Assembly: GCA_030526485.1 (NCBI GenBank)
Contig: JAUNCS010000002.1
Location: 30,374 to 94,373 of the forward strand
Source of the DNA: Erysipelotrichaceae bacterium
GTDB taxonomy: Bacteria > Bacillota_I > Bacilli_A > Erysipelotrichales > Erysipelotrichaceae
Reading direction: 5' to 3'
DNA length: 64,000 nt
Each line of letters opens with the position of its first letter. The stretch's first letter is position 1. Below the pieces are notes generated by a model that saw nothing but the letters and a program-made list of their open reading frames with translations, had not been told where the DNA came from and did not search any database. The translations under genes were made by a program, and so were the position numbers. Of this stretch, positions 25,769-34,345 are shown piece by piece.

Positions 25769-27097
25769 CTACAACTTACGATAAACTGTCAGATACATCG
25801 TGATAAAACAAGCAAGACCACCAATCACATTAGATATTGGTTCAGCCACAAAGACGCCGGCTACTCCCATTTTCATTGGTAACAGTATCGTTAAAGGTAC
25901 AACGATGAAGGCTTTTCTTAATAAAGAAAAGAAAACTGCCTTCTTGGAATACTTAAGAGCCTGGAAAGTTGTCTGTCCAGCAAACTGAAAGGCCATAAAG
26001 ACAAAGCCAAAGAAGTAGATCTTTACCATCCTGCTTCCAGCTTCCAATAGAGAACTATCGTTATTAAATATTGAAATAAGGAAATCTGACTTATAGAAAA
26101 CAAAGATCCAAGCCAGCAACGTATAAACAAAACCAATAAAAGCAGTAAATCTGATTCCTTCTTTGACGCGGTCACTTCGCTTAGCTCCATAGTTATAACT
26201 GATAACCGGTTGCGCACCATTGGTAATGCCAGAAACCGGCAGTTCCAGTATTGAACGGATAGAAGAAATAACCGTCATGATACCAATATATAAGTCGCCA
26301 CCATAGAATTTCAAAGTCTTATTGCAGGCAATCTGCACAAAGAAGTTGGTGCAGGACATAATGAAACCCGCAAAACCAATACTGATTATTTCTTTTACTA
26401 AAGATAGTTCAATCTGCATATTTTCTTTCTTAATTCTTAACTGAGACTTAAAGAAAAGAAAATGCATAACCCAGACAAAGGATACAAACTGAGCAATTAG
26501 GGTTGCGATAGCTGCACCCTTTACACCCATATTCAGTACAAAGATAAATAATGGATCAAGTATCAGATTGATAATGGCACCAATCATCGTTGTCAGCATG
26601 CCCACCTTAGGATAGCCCTGGGCATTTATTAAGCCGTTTAAACCCACCGACAACATAATAAAAGTAGTTCCAAATAGATAAATACTTAAGTACTGATTGC
26701 CATAAATATAGGACTCAGGGCTGGCACCAAAGGCATATAAAATATCTTTCTTAAAGATAAATGAGAAGACAAACAGAATAAAAGAGCTCAATAATAAAAG
26801 ACTAAAGGTATTACCCAGTATCTTTTCAGCCCTTTTGTCATCACCTTCACCCCTGGCAATTGCGAATAAGGGAGCTGCACCTGTTCCAAATAATGATGTA
26901 AAGGCCTGAACTAAAGTGACTAAAGGAAAGACTAAACCAATACCGGTTAGAGCCATAGTACTGGCATTGTTTAAATGACCGATATAGATTCTGTCGACAA
27001 CGTTATATAAAAGTTGTACCAGACCAGCAATCATTAAAGGAATTGCCTGGTTAATGATATTAGTCGATACTTTTCCCTTTGTATAATTTCCATTCAT
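25769..27097 (-). CDS. MATE-family efflux transporter
   Basis: 442 residues with about 12 hydrophobic helices and the MATE two-lobe pattern: PLMIAGLVQLLYNVVDRIYIGHLNNAST in the first lobe and GITNGAQPVISYNYGAKRSDRV in the second. Such proteins export cationic drugs, metabolites or, in this subgroup, unknown compounds using Na+ or H+ gradients. It follows the lipoprotein gene and ends beside a weak AT-rich inverted repeat (25748-25770). Substrate unknown. Confidence 0.9.
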   Translation of the reverse strand: MNGNYTKGKVSTNIINQAIPLMIAGLVQLLYNVVDRIYIGHLNNASTMALTGIGLVFPLVTLVQAFTSLFGTGAAPLFAIARGEGDDKRAEKILGNTFSLLLLSSFILFVFSFIFKKDILYAFGASPESYIYGNQYLSIYLFGTTFIMLSVGLNGLINAQGYPKVGMLTTMIGAIINLILDPLFIFVLNMGVKGAAIATLIAQFVSFVWVMHFLFFKSQLRIKKENMQIELSLVKEIISIGFAGFIMSCTNFFVQIACNKTLKFYGGDLYIGIMTVISSIRSILELPVSGITNGAQPVISYNYGAKRSDRVKEGIRFTAFIGFVYTLLAWIFVFYKSDFLISIFNNDSSLLEAGSRMVKIYFFGFVFMAFQFAGQTTFQALKYSKKAVFFSLLRKAFIVVPLTILLPMKMGVAGVFVAEPISNVIGGLACFITMYLTVYRKL

Positions 27098-27122
27098 ATT
27101 CTAGATTATAAAGCTAAAAGAA

Positions 27123-27142
27123 AAGTTGGCCTTAACCAACTT
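27123..27142 (-). terminator. Intrinsic terminator after the small lipoprotein
   Basis: AAGTTGG/CCAACTT, seven pairs, six-base loop, then TTCTTTT on the minus strand; overlaps the stop codon at 27141. Confidence 0.7.
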
Positions 27143-27581
27143 AATCATTTGCGTAATTATAATGAATTTCTATACGATCCACCCTATCAGTATTATCATC
27201 CAGTAAATCACCATAGATAACGACATAGTTTTCTCTATTCTTTACTACCTTAGAAATAAGACAGGCTGTACCATTCTTTTCAATCAGTTCACCCTTAAAA
27301 TGTTCACAGGTATTCTTAATGCCATTTCTTAAATCATAGCCATCAAGAGAAACATAATCCGATACATCACTTAAGTAGAATTCCAGATCACTTAAATAAG
27401 TGTTTTCTTTTTCATCGGTATAATAGTTTACTTCTTCCACCTTGATACCTTCATCCAAAGAAGAATCATAGCCAACTGTCACATCGATGCCATTGACATT
27501 TACTCGATATAAATCTTCTTTTTTGACCTTGCTTGAACAGCCACTCAAGAGCAATAATCCGATAAGTAATAACTTTCTCAT
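27141..27581 (-). CDS. Small hypothetical lipoprotein
   Basis: 146 residues with signal MRKLLLIGLLLLSGC (lipidated Cys15). The mature part is acidic and rich in Asp, Tyr and Asn, with two further cysteines (NTCEHF and TACLIS) that might pair outside the cell. It overlaps the nucleoside hydrolase start-to-stop by four bases, so it is co-translated. No family recognised; a cell-surface role is inferred only from lipidation. Confidence 0.7.
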   Translation of the reverse strand: MRKLLLIGLLLLSGCSSKVKKEDLYRVNVNGIDVTVGYDSSLDEGIKVEEVNYYTDEKENTYLSDLEFYLSDVSDYVSLDGYDLRNGIKNTCEHFKGELIEKNGTACLISKVVKNRENYVVIYGDLLDDNTDRVDRIEIHYNYAND

Positions 27582-28477
27582 CGATATACTTCCAGCATTC
27601 CTTTCATCATCTTATAGTAGCCATCTAAATTAACTGCTGTTGCCACACGGGTATTTGGTGTCTTGCTGTTAAAGTCGCAAACAGTCTGACCATTTCTTTC
27701 TTCACCATTTAATTCAATATAGACAAAGGCATCTTCAAAAGTCAGATAGTCTTCAATCATTGAACCGATAGCTACCGCATCATGCATAGCTTCGCCATTT
27801 CTAAAATCGATCAGTTTCTGCATAACTTCTCTGATATATGGATTAGAACCCTCAGAAATCACATCAAAGACTTCTCTTGGCATAACTGACTTTAAAGTAA
27901 CATTTAGGCCAATCATATCGATAGGAATACCACTCTTAAATAAGATGTTTGCTGCCTTATAGTCGTGATAGATATTAGCCTCAGCATATGGTGTGATATT
28001 ACCCTTATCAGTAGAACCACCCATCATCACGATCTTCTTAATCATCTTAGTGATATCAGGATACTTTAATATTGCCTTGGCAACATTAGTTGTAGGACCA
28101 ACAGTAACCAGAATCAGTTCACCATTACATTCCTTGGCTACTTCATAAATCTTGTCGCAGGCCTTTAAGTCAATCGCCTTTTTGTCAGTGTGTGGGATTT
28201 CAACATTGCCCAGACCATTTAAGCCATGGAAGGCTACACCCGGTTCACCAAATTCTTCTTCCAGATAAGAAGTCTCACCTGCTGCTACTGGCACATCATC
28301 TCTTTTACATAAATGCAGGATGTCCAGGGCATTTCTGGTAGTTACCTCAGTAGCGTTATTGCCACCAATTGTTGTGACAGCTTTCAAATCAAAAATATCA
28401 CTATAGGCTGCCCCAATAGCGATACAGAAAAAATCATCTACACCTGGATCGGTGTCAATTATAATTGGATATCTCAT
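27578..28477 (-). CDS. Inosine/uridine-preferring nucleoside hydrolase
   Basis: 299 residues from the ATG at 28477; an in-frame TTG at 28504 is the alternative, and neither has a clear ribosome site. The Ca2+-binding motif DTDPGVDD is at residues 8-15, followed by TIGGNNATEVTTRNALDILHL, LVTVGPTTNVAKAI, and MHDAVAIGSMI with the catalytic-site histidine. It cleaves ribonucleosides to base and ribose. Its position beside SAM hydrolases, whose product is adenosine, suggests a salvage link, which is inference. Confidence 0.88.
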   Translation of the reverse strand: MRYPIIIDTDPGVDDFFCIAIGAAYSDIFDLKAVTTIGGNNATEVTTRNALDILHLCKRDDVPVAAGETSYLEEEFGEPGVAFHGLNGLGNVEIPHTDKKAIDLKACDKIYEVAKECNGELILVTVGPTTNVAKAILKYPDITKMIKKIVMMGGSTDKGNITPYAEANIYHDYKAANILFKSGIPIDMIGLNVTLKSVMPREVFDVISEGSNPYIREVMQKLIDFRNGEAMHDAVAIGSMIEDYLTFEDAFVYIELNGEERNGQTVCDFNSKTPNTRVATAVNLDGYYKMMKGMLEVYR

Positions 28478-28543
28478 ATTTTCATTGTAGATTATTTTAG
28501 CCAAAAATATATAATTACATCTGTATGAAACGGGAGAACTTGA

Positions 28544-29392
28544 ATGAATAAAACAGCAAATTTTATCAAAGAATATTTCATGATTACGCTCGGCTCCTTT
28601 ATCGTAGCCTGCTCAGTCTTTTTCTTTTTAGTGCCATCACACTTAACAATAGCTTCTATTTCAGGTTTAGCTATCATCATCTCAAACTTTGTAAACCTGC
28701 CAGTATCTTGGATTACTCTGATTCTAAATATTATCTGTCTGGTATTGGGCTACTTTTTGATTGGTAAGGAATTTGGTGGTAAGACAGCCTATTCATCAAT
28801 TGTCTTTCCATTATTTATGGCAATGTTTGAACAGTTATTACCTAACTATACATCAGTATTAGGTGACCCCGCCCTGGATATGGTTTGTTACTTATTTGTG
28901 GTGAGCTTAGGCCAAAGCATCCTGTTTAAAGTTAATGCTTCATCAGGTGGTATTGATATCTTAGGTAAGATTTTAAACAAATATACTTATATGGATTTAG
29001 GTAAGTCTATCAGCTCAATTGGCTTAGTCATTGCCGTATCAAGTGTTTTCCTGTACGATGCGAAAACCGCTATCTTATCAGTTCTGGGCTCATATCTAAA
29101 TGGCATTGTTCTGGACTACTTCTTATACCAGTCAATCAACATTAAGCGTGTATCAATTGTTTCACCAAAGTATGAAGAAATTCGAAAATATATTGTTGAT
29201 GAAATAGTATCGGGTGCTACCTTATATGAAGGAATAGGTGCCTACTCCCTGGAAAAGAAAATGGAAATAGTTACCCTGGTTGATAAAAGAGAATATGCTC
29301 TATTAATGGACTTTGTAAAGAAAACCGATCCAAAAGCCTTTGTGACTGTTTATAACTGTAAAGAAATCATGTATAACCCAAAGAAAAAATAG
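28544..29392 (+). CDS. YitT-family membrane protein
   Basis: 282 residues: about five or six membrane helices (starting with FMITLGSFIVACSVFFFLVP), then a cytosolic DUF2179 domain with VSIVSPKYEEIRKYIVDEIVSGATLYEGIGAYS and VTLVDKREYALLMDFVKKTDPKAFVTV. GGGAGA precedes the ATG. Family function is unproven. It is divergent from the nucleoside hydrolase and convergent with the SAM hydrolases, with which it shares a terminator. Confidence 0.88.
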   Translation: MNKTANFIKEYFMITLGSFIVACSVFFFLVPSHLTIASISGLAIIISNFVNLPVSWITLILNIICLVLGYFLIGKEFGGKTAYSSIVFPLFMAMFEQLLPNYTSVLGDPALDMVCYLFVVSLGQSILFKVNASSGGIDILGKILNKYTYMDLGKSISSIGLVIAVSSVFLYDAKTAILSVLGSYLNGIVLDYFLYQSINIKRVSIVSPKYEEIRKYIVDEIVSGATLYEGIGAYSLEKKMEIVTLVDKREYALLMDFVKKTDPKAFVTVYNCKEIMYNPKKK

Positions 29393-29417
29393 CTTAGACG
29401 ATTGTCTAAGCTATTTT
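29386..29417. terminator. Bidirectional terminator between yitT and the SAM hydrolases
   Basis: Fourteen perfect pairs (29386-29399 with 29404-29417), four-base loop, A/T runs on both sides. Stop codons of both converging genes (29390-29392, 29406-29408) are inside the stem. Confidence 0.9.
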
Positions 29418-30248
29418 AGTCATTGTGATAGTCCAGTCTTTGCCAACCCCGATATCATAGGCCTTGGCAAATGAACCCTGGTTAATTGCGACCGCAATAT
29501 GATAAGAAGAATTCATATAAATGATTGGTGTAAAGATTGGTACATCCGCAAAAGATTTACCATAGTTGATAGTAGAACTATAAGCTAAAGTACCTCTATT
29601 GAAGATTTCTACCTTGATATTATCACCGAAAGCGAAGCCGCATGCCTTAAAGTCTTCATAAGGAATTGAAGTCCATAATGAACCAAATCTAACATCAAGA
29701 ATATCAATCTGACCCATTACGCCATTTTCAATCTTCTTGCAGCCAAACAGTTCAATCTTTTCAATATCTTCTAGTTCCATCTTAGGACCAACTTCTTCAA
29801 AAGTGATAGTGTCGCTGGCAAGTCTGGCACCTGTATAAGCATATACGTCACGACCATGGAAAGTATATGATAATTCAGAGTCTTTTAATCGGTTAACTCT
29901 TTCTTCGATTTCACGCATTTCCACGATACCGATGAATTTAGCAATATGTGTTAAAGTACCATTGTTTGGTGTAACAATATACTGATTTGTCTTGGTCTTG
30001 GCAACCACTGACTTACGGGCAGAACCTACACCTGGGTCTACTACTGATACAAAAGTAGTACCCTCAGGCCAGTAGTTAATTGCTTGATATAGACGATATG
30101 AAGCATCAAAGATGTTGTACTGTGGAATATTATGAGTTAAGTGACGGATGTTTAATTCGCTGGAAACAGTGAAAGAAACACCTTCCATGGCACTGATAGC
30201 ACCATCATCTAGACCGAAGTCTGTCTGGAAAACTAATAATTTATTCAT
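29406..30248 (-). CDS. SAM hydrolase (DUF62, SAM hydroxide adenosyltransferase), copy 1
   Basis: 280 residues of the fluorinase-like DUF62 family, whose ordinary members cleave S-adenosylmethionine to adenosine and methionine using water. The Asp-Arg-His set of the archaeal enzyme (D68, R75, H127) is kept with the right spacing: Asp71 and Arg78 in VDPGVGSAR, His131 in FHGRD. Also VFQTDFGLDD at the N-terminus. Lies two bases after its paralogue (copy 2) and downstream of an ECF transporter. Cytosolic. Confidence 0.9.
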   Translation of the reverse strand: MNKLLVFQTDFGLDDGAISAMEGVSFTVSSELNIRHLTHNIPQYNIFDASYRLYQAINYWPEGTTFVSVVDPGVGSARKSVVAKTKTNQYIVTPNNGTLTHIAKFIGIVEMREIEERVNRLKDSELSYTFHGRDVYAYTGARLASDTITFEEVGPKMELEDIEKIELFGCKKIENGVMGQIDILDVRFGSLWTSIPYEDFKACGFAFGDNIKVEIFNRGTLAYSSTINYGKSFADVPIFTPIIYMNSSYHIAVAINQGSFAKAYDIGVGKDWTITMTKIA

Positions 30249-30249
30249 A

Positions 30250-31098
30250 TTAACCTCTCTTGAATGTTACTTCGTATTCTGGGCCAAAGCCTAAATTATA
30301 ATTCTTCGCAAAGTTATCGATAACCTGAGCCATCGCAATCTTATTTACTTCATTGTTGTAGATCATTACTGTATGATCAGCTGCCATACCAAATGACTGG
30401 TAGTAGAATAATTCATCATTAAATACTTCTGTTCCATTATGCTTGATAACTGTCTTAATCTTGTCACCGTGCTTGAAACCGAATTCTTCAAAAGACTTCT
30501 TAGTGATATTAGTCCATAAGTTACCAAAGTTAGGGTCATTGATTTCAATGATGCCATGGATTTCATTATCAGTGAAAGTAGGTTCTTTTAGGTCGTGAGT
30601 AACAACTTCACTTACATCATACTTAGGGCCAACTTCTTCAAAAGAGATGATGCCACTAGCAAGTCGAGCTGCACAATAGCCAAATAAGTCACGACCATGG
30701 AAGATAGATACTTCTTCATTATTACCATTTCTTAATCTGTTGATTGTTTCATCAATTTCTCTGATTTCTTCAATACCAAAGAACTTAGCTACATGAGTTA
30801 AAGAACCATTATCTGGACTTACTACATAGTAACCATTAGCAGTTCTGGCAACAGAAGCTCTACGTTTAGTACCAACACCTGGGTCACATACTGATACAAA
30901 AACAGTACCCTTTGGCCAGTAATTCATGTACTGGAATAAACGATATGAAGCACTGTAAGTGTCATACTGTGGTAACTGATGAGTTGCGTCAATAATTTCT
31001 AATGAACGGTCAACACTCTTAACTACGCCATACATGGCAGCTACTGCACCTTCAGCATAAGTGAAGTCAGTCTGAAATACTAAAATTGGTTTTTCCAT
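30250..31098 (-). CDS. SAM hydrolase (DUF62), copy 2
   Basis: 282 residues, a diverged tandem paralogue of copy 1. The catalytic set is again complete: Asp72 and Arg79 in CDPGVGTKR, His134 in FHGRD. The N-terminal motif is VFQTDFTYAEGA, where the aspartate pair of copy 1 (GLDDG) is replaced by YAEG, so substrate contacts may differ. It follows the ECF T-component gene by 11 bases and precedes copy 1, so all are in one transcript. Retention of two copies suggests different substrates or a hetero-oligomer. Confidence 0.9.
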   Translation of the reverse strand: MEKPILVFQTDFTYAEGAVAAMYGVVKSVDRSLEIIDATHQLPQYDTYSASYRLFQYMNYWPKGTVFVSVCDPGVGTKRRASVARTANGYYVVSPDNGSLTHVAKFFGIEEIREIDETINRLRNGNNEEVSIFHGRDLFGYCAARLASGIISFEEVGPKYDVSEVVTHDLKEPTFTDNEIHGIIEINDPNFGNLWTNITKKSFEEFGFKHGDKIKTVIKHNGTEVFNDELFYYQSFGMAADHTVMIYNNEVNKIAMAQVIDNFAKNYNLGFGPEYEVTFKRG

Positions 31099-31109
31099 AA
31101 TTTTCTCCT

Positions 31110-31943
31110 TTAAATAAATGGGTTATAGTACATAGATTTAACTACGACAAAGCGCATAAACAATGAAATCGCAAAGATAACAGCTGATACCGCAATAGAT
31201 AAGTAGTCTTCCTTATTTAGAGCTCTAAATGAATACCAGGTTCTCTTTGGTTTCTTGGCATATCCTCTTAAATCCATCGCATTAGTAATAAGTTCTACTC
31301 TATCTAATGTCGAAAAGATCAGAGGAATAATAATCTTGGTTGTATTAATGATACGGTCTTTCATCGGAGCTTTTTCCGAGTTATCCAAACCTCTGGCTTG
31401 TTGAGCGAAAGATACATCATTAAAATCTTTCTGAATATCTGGGAAGTATCTTAAAGTCAGTGACAGAGATGTACAAGCCTTATAAGGTACTTTGATATTG
31501 TTTAAACTTGAAGCAAATTCACTAGGATTAGTTGTAAGAAAGAAAATAAATCCCAGAGGAATAGCACTTAAGTACTTCATGATTTTAGTGAACTGATAAA
31601 GCAATTGTTCCTTGGTAACAATATAGTTGCCAAAGAAAGAAAACAGTTCATGACGACTTCCATATAATTCCGGACCATGTCCTGGGGCAAAAATGAAAGT
31701 CAGGATAAAGTTAAGCAACAGGAAGATACTTACATATATCAGCATAGGCTTAACCTGTTTTAGCGAAATCTGAGCAACCTTAACCATCACCAGTGAGAAT
31801 AAGAAGACACAGACAATTACTCTTAAGTCATAGGTAAACATTACCGCACTGGTTAAAAGTAAGAAACAGATTAACTTGGTAACACCAGAAAGGCGATGAA
31901 CGAAAGTATCCAACTGGTTATAACTGAATAATTTAACCTTCAT
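31110..31943 (-). CDS. ECF transporter transmembrane (T) component
   Basis: 277 residues from the ATG at 31943, chosen for the AAGGAG site upstream. Multiple membrane helices and the two coupling-helix motifs typical of EcfT: QQARGLDN and MDLRGYAKKPKR. It links the S component to the ATPases in vitamin or nucleobase uptake. It overlaps the ATPase gene by 11 bases, indicating translational coupling, and leads into the two SAM-hydrolase genes. Confidence 0.9.
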   Translation of the reverse strand: MKVKLFSYNQLDTFVHRLSGVTKLICFLLLTSAVMFTYDLRVIVCVFLFSLVMVKVAQISLKQVKPMLIYVSIFLLLNFILTFIFAPGHGPELYGSRHELFSFFGNYIVTKEQLLYQFTKIMKYLSAIPLGFIFFLTTNPSEFASSLNNIKVPYKACTSLSLTLRYFPDIQKDFNDVSFAQQARGLDNSEKAPMKDRIINTTKIIIPLIFSTLDRVELITNAMDLRGYAKKPKRTWYSFRALNKEDYLSIAVSAVIFAISLFMRFVVVKSMYYNPFI

Positions 31944-33636
31944 TTCTGTTTCTCCTTTCCGCATTTATATAAGATTCTGTTAAAGCGATTGGATCTTCAT
32001 CAACCATCTCAGCCAGCATATATAAAGAAGTCTTCTTTAAATTAGCCTTTTCAACAATATCATCATTTACCAGAACCTCAGCACATGAACCATCAAAAAT
32101 CTTTTCACCATCCAGGATGGTTACACAACGATCGCAATACTCCAACATCAGATGCATGTCATGAGTAATCATAATGATTGTCTGACCAAGCTTATTTAAA
32201 GACTTCAGGAAATTCATGATTTCAGTATAATGTCTAAAATCCTGACCAGCTGTTGGTTCATCAAGAATGATAATATCCGGCTTCATAACAATAATTGAAG
32301 CGATGGTTACTCTTTTTCTTTGGCCATAACTTAAAGCGCTGATTGGCCAGTTTCTAAATGGATATAGACCACAGACCTTTAAAACCTCTTCAACTCTTTC
32401 CTTGATTTCCGTTTCTGGTACCTTCATATTCTTAAGCCCATAAGCAACTTCATCAAAGATCATTGTGTTACAGATCATCTGGTTAGAATTCTGTAATACC
32501 AGGCCAATCTTCTGGCCTCTTTCAAAGATGGTATCGCCACCAATACCCTTGCCATTAAGGTAGATATTGCCACTATCAAGTTTTAAGAAACCAGACAGCA
32601 ATTTGGAAATAGTTGATTTACCAGCACCATTTTTACCAACGATAGCCAGCATTTCGCCCTTATACACTTCAAAGGAAACATCCTTTACATTAGGCTTTAA
32701 GCCATCATATGAGAAGTTCAGATTATCCAGCTTTAATACCACTTCGCCCTTTTCTTTTTGACTAGGAGCATTTTCCTTAACCCAAACCTTTATATTCTCT
32801 TTTTCCAAACCATTCAAAGTAAACTTGTTGATATCACTTGGAAAGTTTTCTTCCTTAACAGATACATCAGCGAACTTGCAGGCTGAAATATATAATGGTT
32901 CTCTAATACCACTTTCAATTAAAATATTTGAAGCTAATAATTTATCAGGTGTGGTATCCGCCTTGATTTCACCATCCTCAAAGAGAATTACACGGTCAAC
33001 ATGTCTGTGTAAAACATCTTCAATACGGTGTTCAATAATGACGATAGTCGCACCTGTTTCCTTGGAAATTTCATCAATCAGTTCAATAGTATTTTTACCA
33101 GTAGCGGGATCCAGATTGGCTAAAGGTTCATCAAACAATAGAATCTTTACATCGTCAACCATGACGCCAGCCAAAGAAACTCTTTGTTTCTGACCACCCG
33201 ATAATTCACCAGGGACCTTTTCCAACAGGTCTTCAATACAAATCTTTTTAGAAATATCCAAGACTCTATCATGCATAGACTTAACATCCACACAATCATT
33301 TTCCATGGCGAAGGCAATGTCTTCACCAACGGTTAAGCCAACAAACTGGCCGTCAGAATCCTGCAATACAGTACCAACAATTTTAGATAATTCAGGAACT
33401 GACATCTTGGACTGGTCCTTACCATCAATGATGCACTGGCCACTTACTTCGCCCTCATAGACAAAGGGAATTAAACCATTAATACAGTTGCCCAGTGTTG
33501 ATTTACCAGAACCAGAAAGGCCACAGATTAAAACCTTTTCACCCTGATTAATAGTCAGGTTGATGTTTTTCAGAGTGGGATTTTTTTGCGAGAAATATTG
33601 AAAGGAAAAATCTTTAAATTCAATAATTGGTTTCAT
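31933..33636 (-). CDS. ECF transporter ATPase with two fused ABC domains
   Basis: 567 residues holding two ABC ATPase domains in tandem. Domain 1: Walker A GLSGSGKST, signature LSGGQKQR, Walker B ILLFDEPLANLDP. Domain 2 from about 310: Walker A GKNGAGKST, signature LSYGQRKR, Walker B IIILDEPTAGQD. This YkoD-like fusion replaces separate EcfA and EcfA' and usually goes with UPF0397 S components, as here. AGAGGAG precedes the ATG. A strong terminator lies between it and the upstream S gene. Confidence 0.94.
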   Translation of the reverse strand: MKPIIEFKDFSFQYFSQKNPTLKNINLTINQGEKVLICGLSGSGKSTLGNCINGLIPFVYEGEVSGQCIIDGKDQSKMSVPELSKIVGTVLQDSDGQFVGLTVGEDIAFAMENDCVDVKSMHDRVLDISKKICIEDLLEKVPGELSGGQKQRVSLAGVMVDDVKILLFDEPLANLDPATGKNTIELIDEISKETGATIVIIEHRIEDVLHRHVDRVILFEDGEIKADTTPDKLLASNILIESGIREPLYISACKFADVSVKEENFPSDINKFTLNGLEKENIKVWVKENAPSQKEKGEVVLKLDNLNFSYDGLKPNVKDVSFEVYKGEMLAIVGKNGAGKSTISKLLSGFLKLDSGNIYLNGKGIGGDTIFERGQKIGLVLQNSNQMICNTMIFDEVAYGLKNMKVPETEIKERVEEVLKVCGLYPFRNWPISALSYGQRKRVTIASIIVMKPDIIILDEPTAGQDFRHYTEIMNFLKSLNKLGQTIIMITHDMHLMLEYCDRCVTILDGEKIFDGSCAEVLVNDDIVEKANLKKTSLYMLAEMVDEDPIALTESYINAERRNRNEG

Positions 33637-33662
33637 ATGTCTCTCCTCTTATAGACGAAAAA

Positions 33663-33681
33663 AGGCCGGGAATGCCGGCCT
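33663..33681 (-). terminator. GC-rich terminator inside the ECF gene cluster
   Basis: GGCCGG/CCGGCC plus one A-T pair, five-base loop, then TTTTTT on the minus strand. It lies between the S-component gene and the ATPase/T genes and leaves about 26 bases before the ATPase start, too little for a full promoter after it. Confidence 0.85.
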
Positions 33682-33692
33682 AAAAGTTTTGA

Positions 33693-34241
33693 CTATTCTT
33701 TGTCTAAGCTACCCTTAGTAGTTCTAGTTGAAGCGTAAGCTACAGCTAAAATACCACCAACGATTGCAGCAGTAATACCATTGATTAGGAATGCTGTAAC
33801 ACCCTGTACGAATACTAGATTAACAGGTTCACCATACATAACGATATCTAATACTGGAGCAACCAATAACCAAGCAACTGCATGACCAACAAGGTTCCAT
33901 ACAAAGAATGAAGCGCCTGGCTTCTGGCCCTTTTCAAGATCTAACTTGAAGTAAGCAAAACCAGCGAAAATACCAGCAACACCAGAAGCGATGATCCAAG
34001 ACCACCAAGCAGAACCATAAGCTACTAGGTCATTTAGTGCGTGACCAACAAAGGCGATAAGACCACCACAGATTGGACCAAATAATGCACCAAAGAAAGC
34101 AGAAATACCATATGCAATCTGGATATTTGTTTCAGGTACAGGTGAAGGTATCTTAACAAACATAAATAATACTAAGAATAAGGCAGCACCTAAACTAGTA
34201 GCTACGATTGTCTTAGTAGAAAATAGTGATTTTTTCATCAT
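33693..34241 (-). CDS. ECF transporter substrate-binding (S) component, UPF0397 family
   Basis: 182 residues from the ATGATG at 34241 behind a GGGGG ribosome site; an earlier in-frame ATG has none. Five or six membrane helices. Characteristic UPF0397 stretches: FSTKTIVATSLGAALFLVLF, FGALFGPICGGLIAFVGHAL and SAWWSWIIASG. The family is often labelled riboflavin transporter, without proof for this branch. Proximity to two SAM hydrolases raises SAM or a related nucleoside as candidate ligand (inference). Confidence 0.88.
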   Translation of the reverse strand: MMKKSLFSTKTIVATSLGAALFLVLFMFVKIPSPVPETNIQIAYGISAFFGALFGPICGGLIAFVGHALNDLVAYGSAWWSWIIASGVAGIFAGFAYFKLDLEKGQKPGASFFVWNLVGHAVAWLLVAPVLDIVMYGEPVNLVFVQGVTAFLINGITAAIVGGILAVAYASTRTTKGSLDKE

Positions 34242-34266
34242 TTTTCCCCCTTTAAAAATCTTCTTT

Positions 34267-34278
34267 ATTGTATACAAT
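34267..34278. promoter_or_regulatory. GntR-like palindrome upstream of the ECF S gene
   Basis: ATTGTATACAAT, a perfect 12-base palindrome, 25 bases upstream of the S-gene start. It resembles GntR-family sites (TTGTATACAA core) and overlaps the likely -10 region. Confidence 0.45.
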
Positions 34279-34345
34279 TTTCTTCCATTATTCTATTTTT
34301 GCATAATAGAAAAAAATCATAACTTGTAATAATAAGTATCTATTA

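Noticed and set aside
25748..25770. Terminator after the MATE gene at 25769
   Set aside because: Nine AT-only pairs with a five-base loop and no clear T-run; could equally be an operator, so it is not called.
28478..28504. TTG start for the nucleoside hydrolase, nine codons upstream
   Set aside because: No ribosome site and the extra residues precede the usual family start; kept only as an alternative.
33693..34241. Naming the S component as a riboflavin transporter (RibU/YkoE)
   Set aside because: The family label exists, but no FMN riboswitch or riboflavin gene is present and the neighbours are SAM hydrolases.
34291..34311. Terminator after the UPF0210 gene
   Set aside because: A seven-pair AT-rich hairpin with loop TTTGCAT is present, but on the minus strand no T-run follows it.
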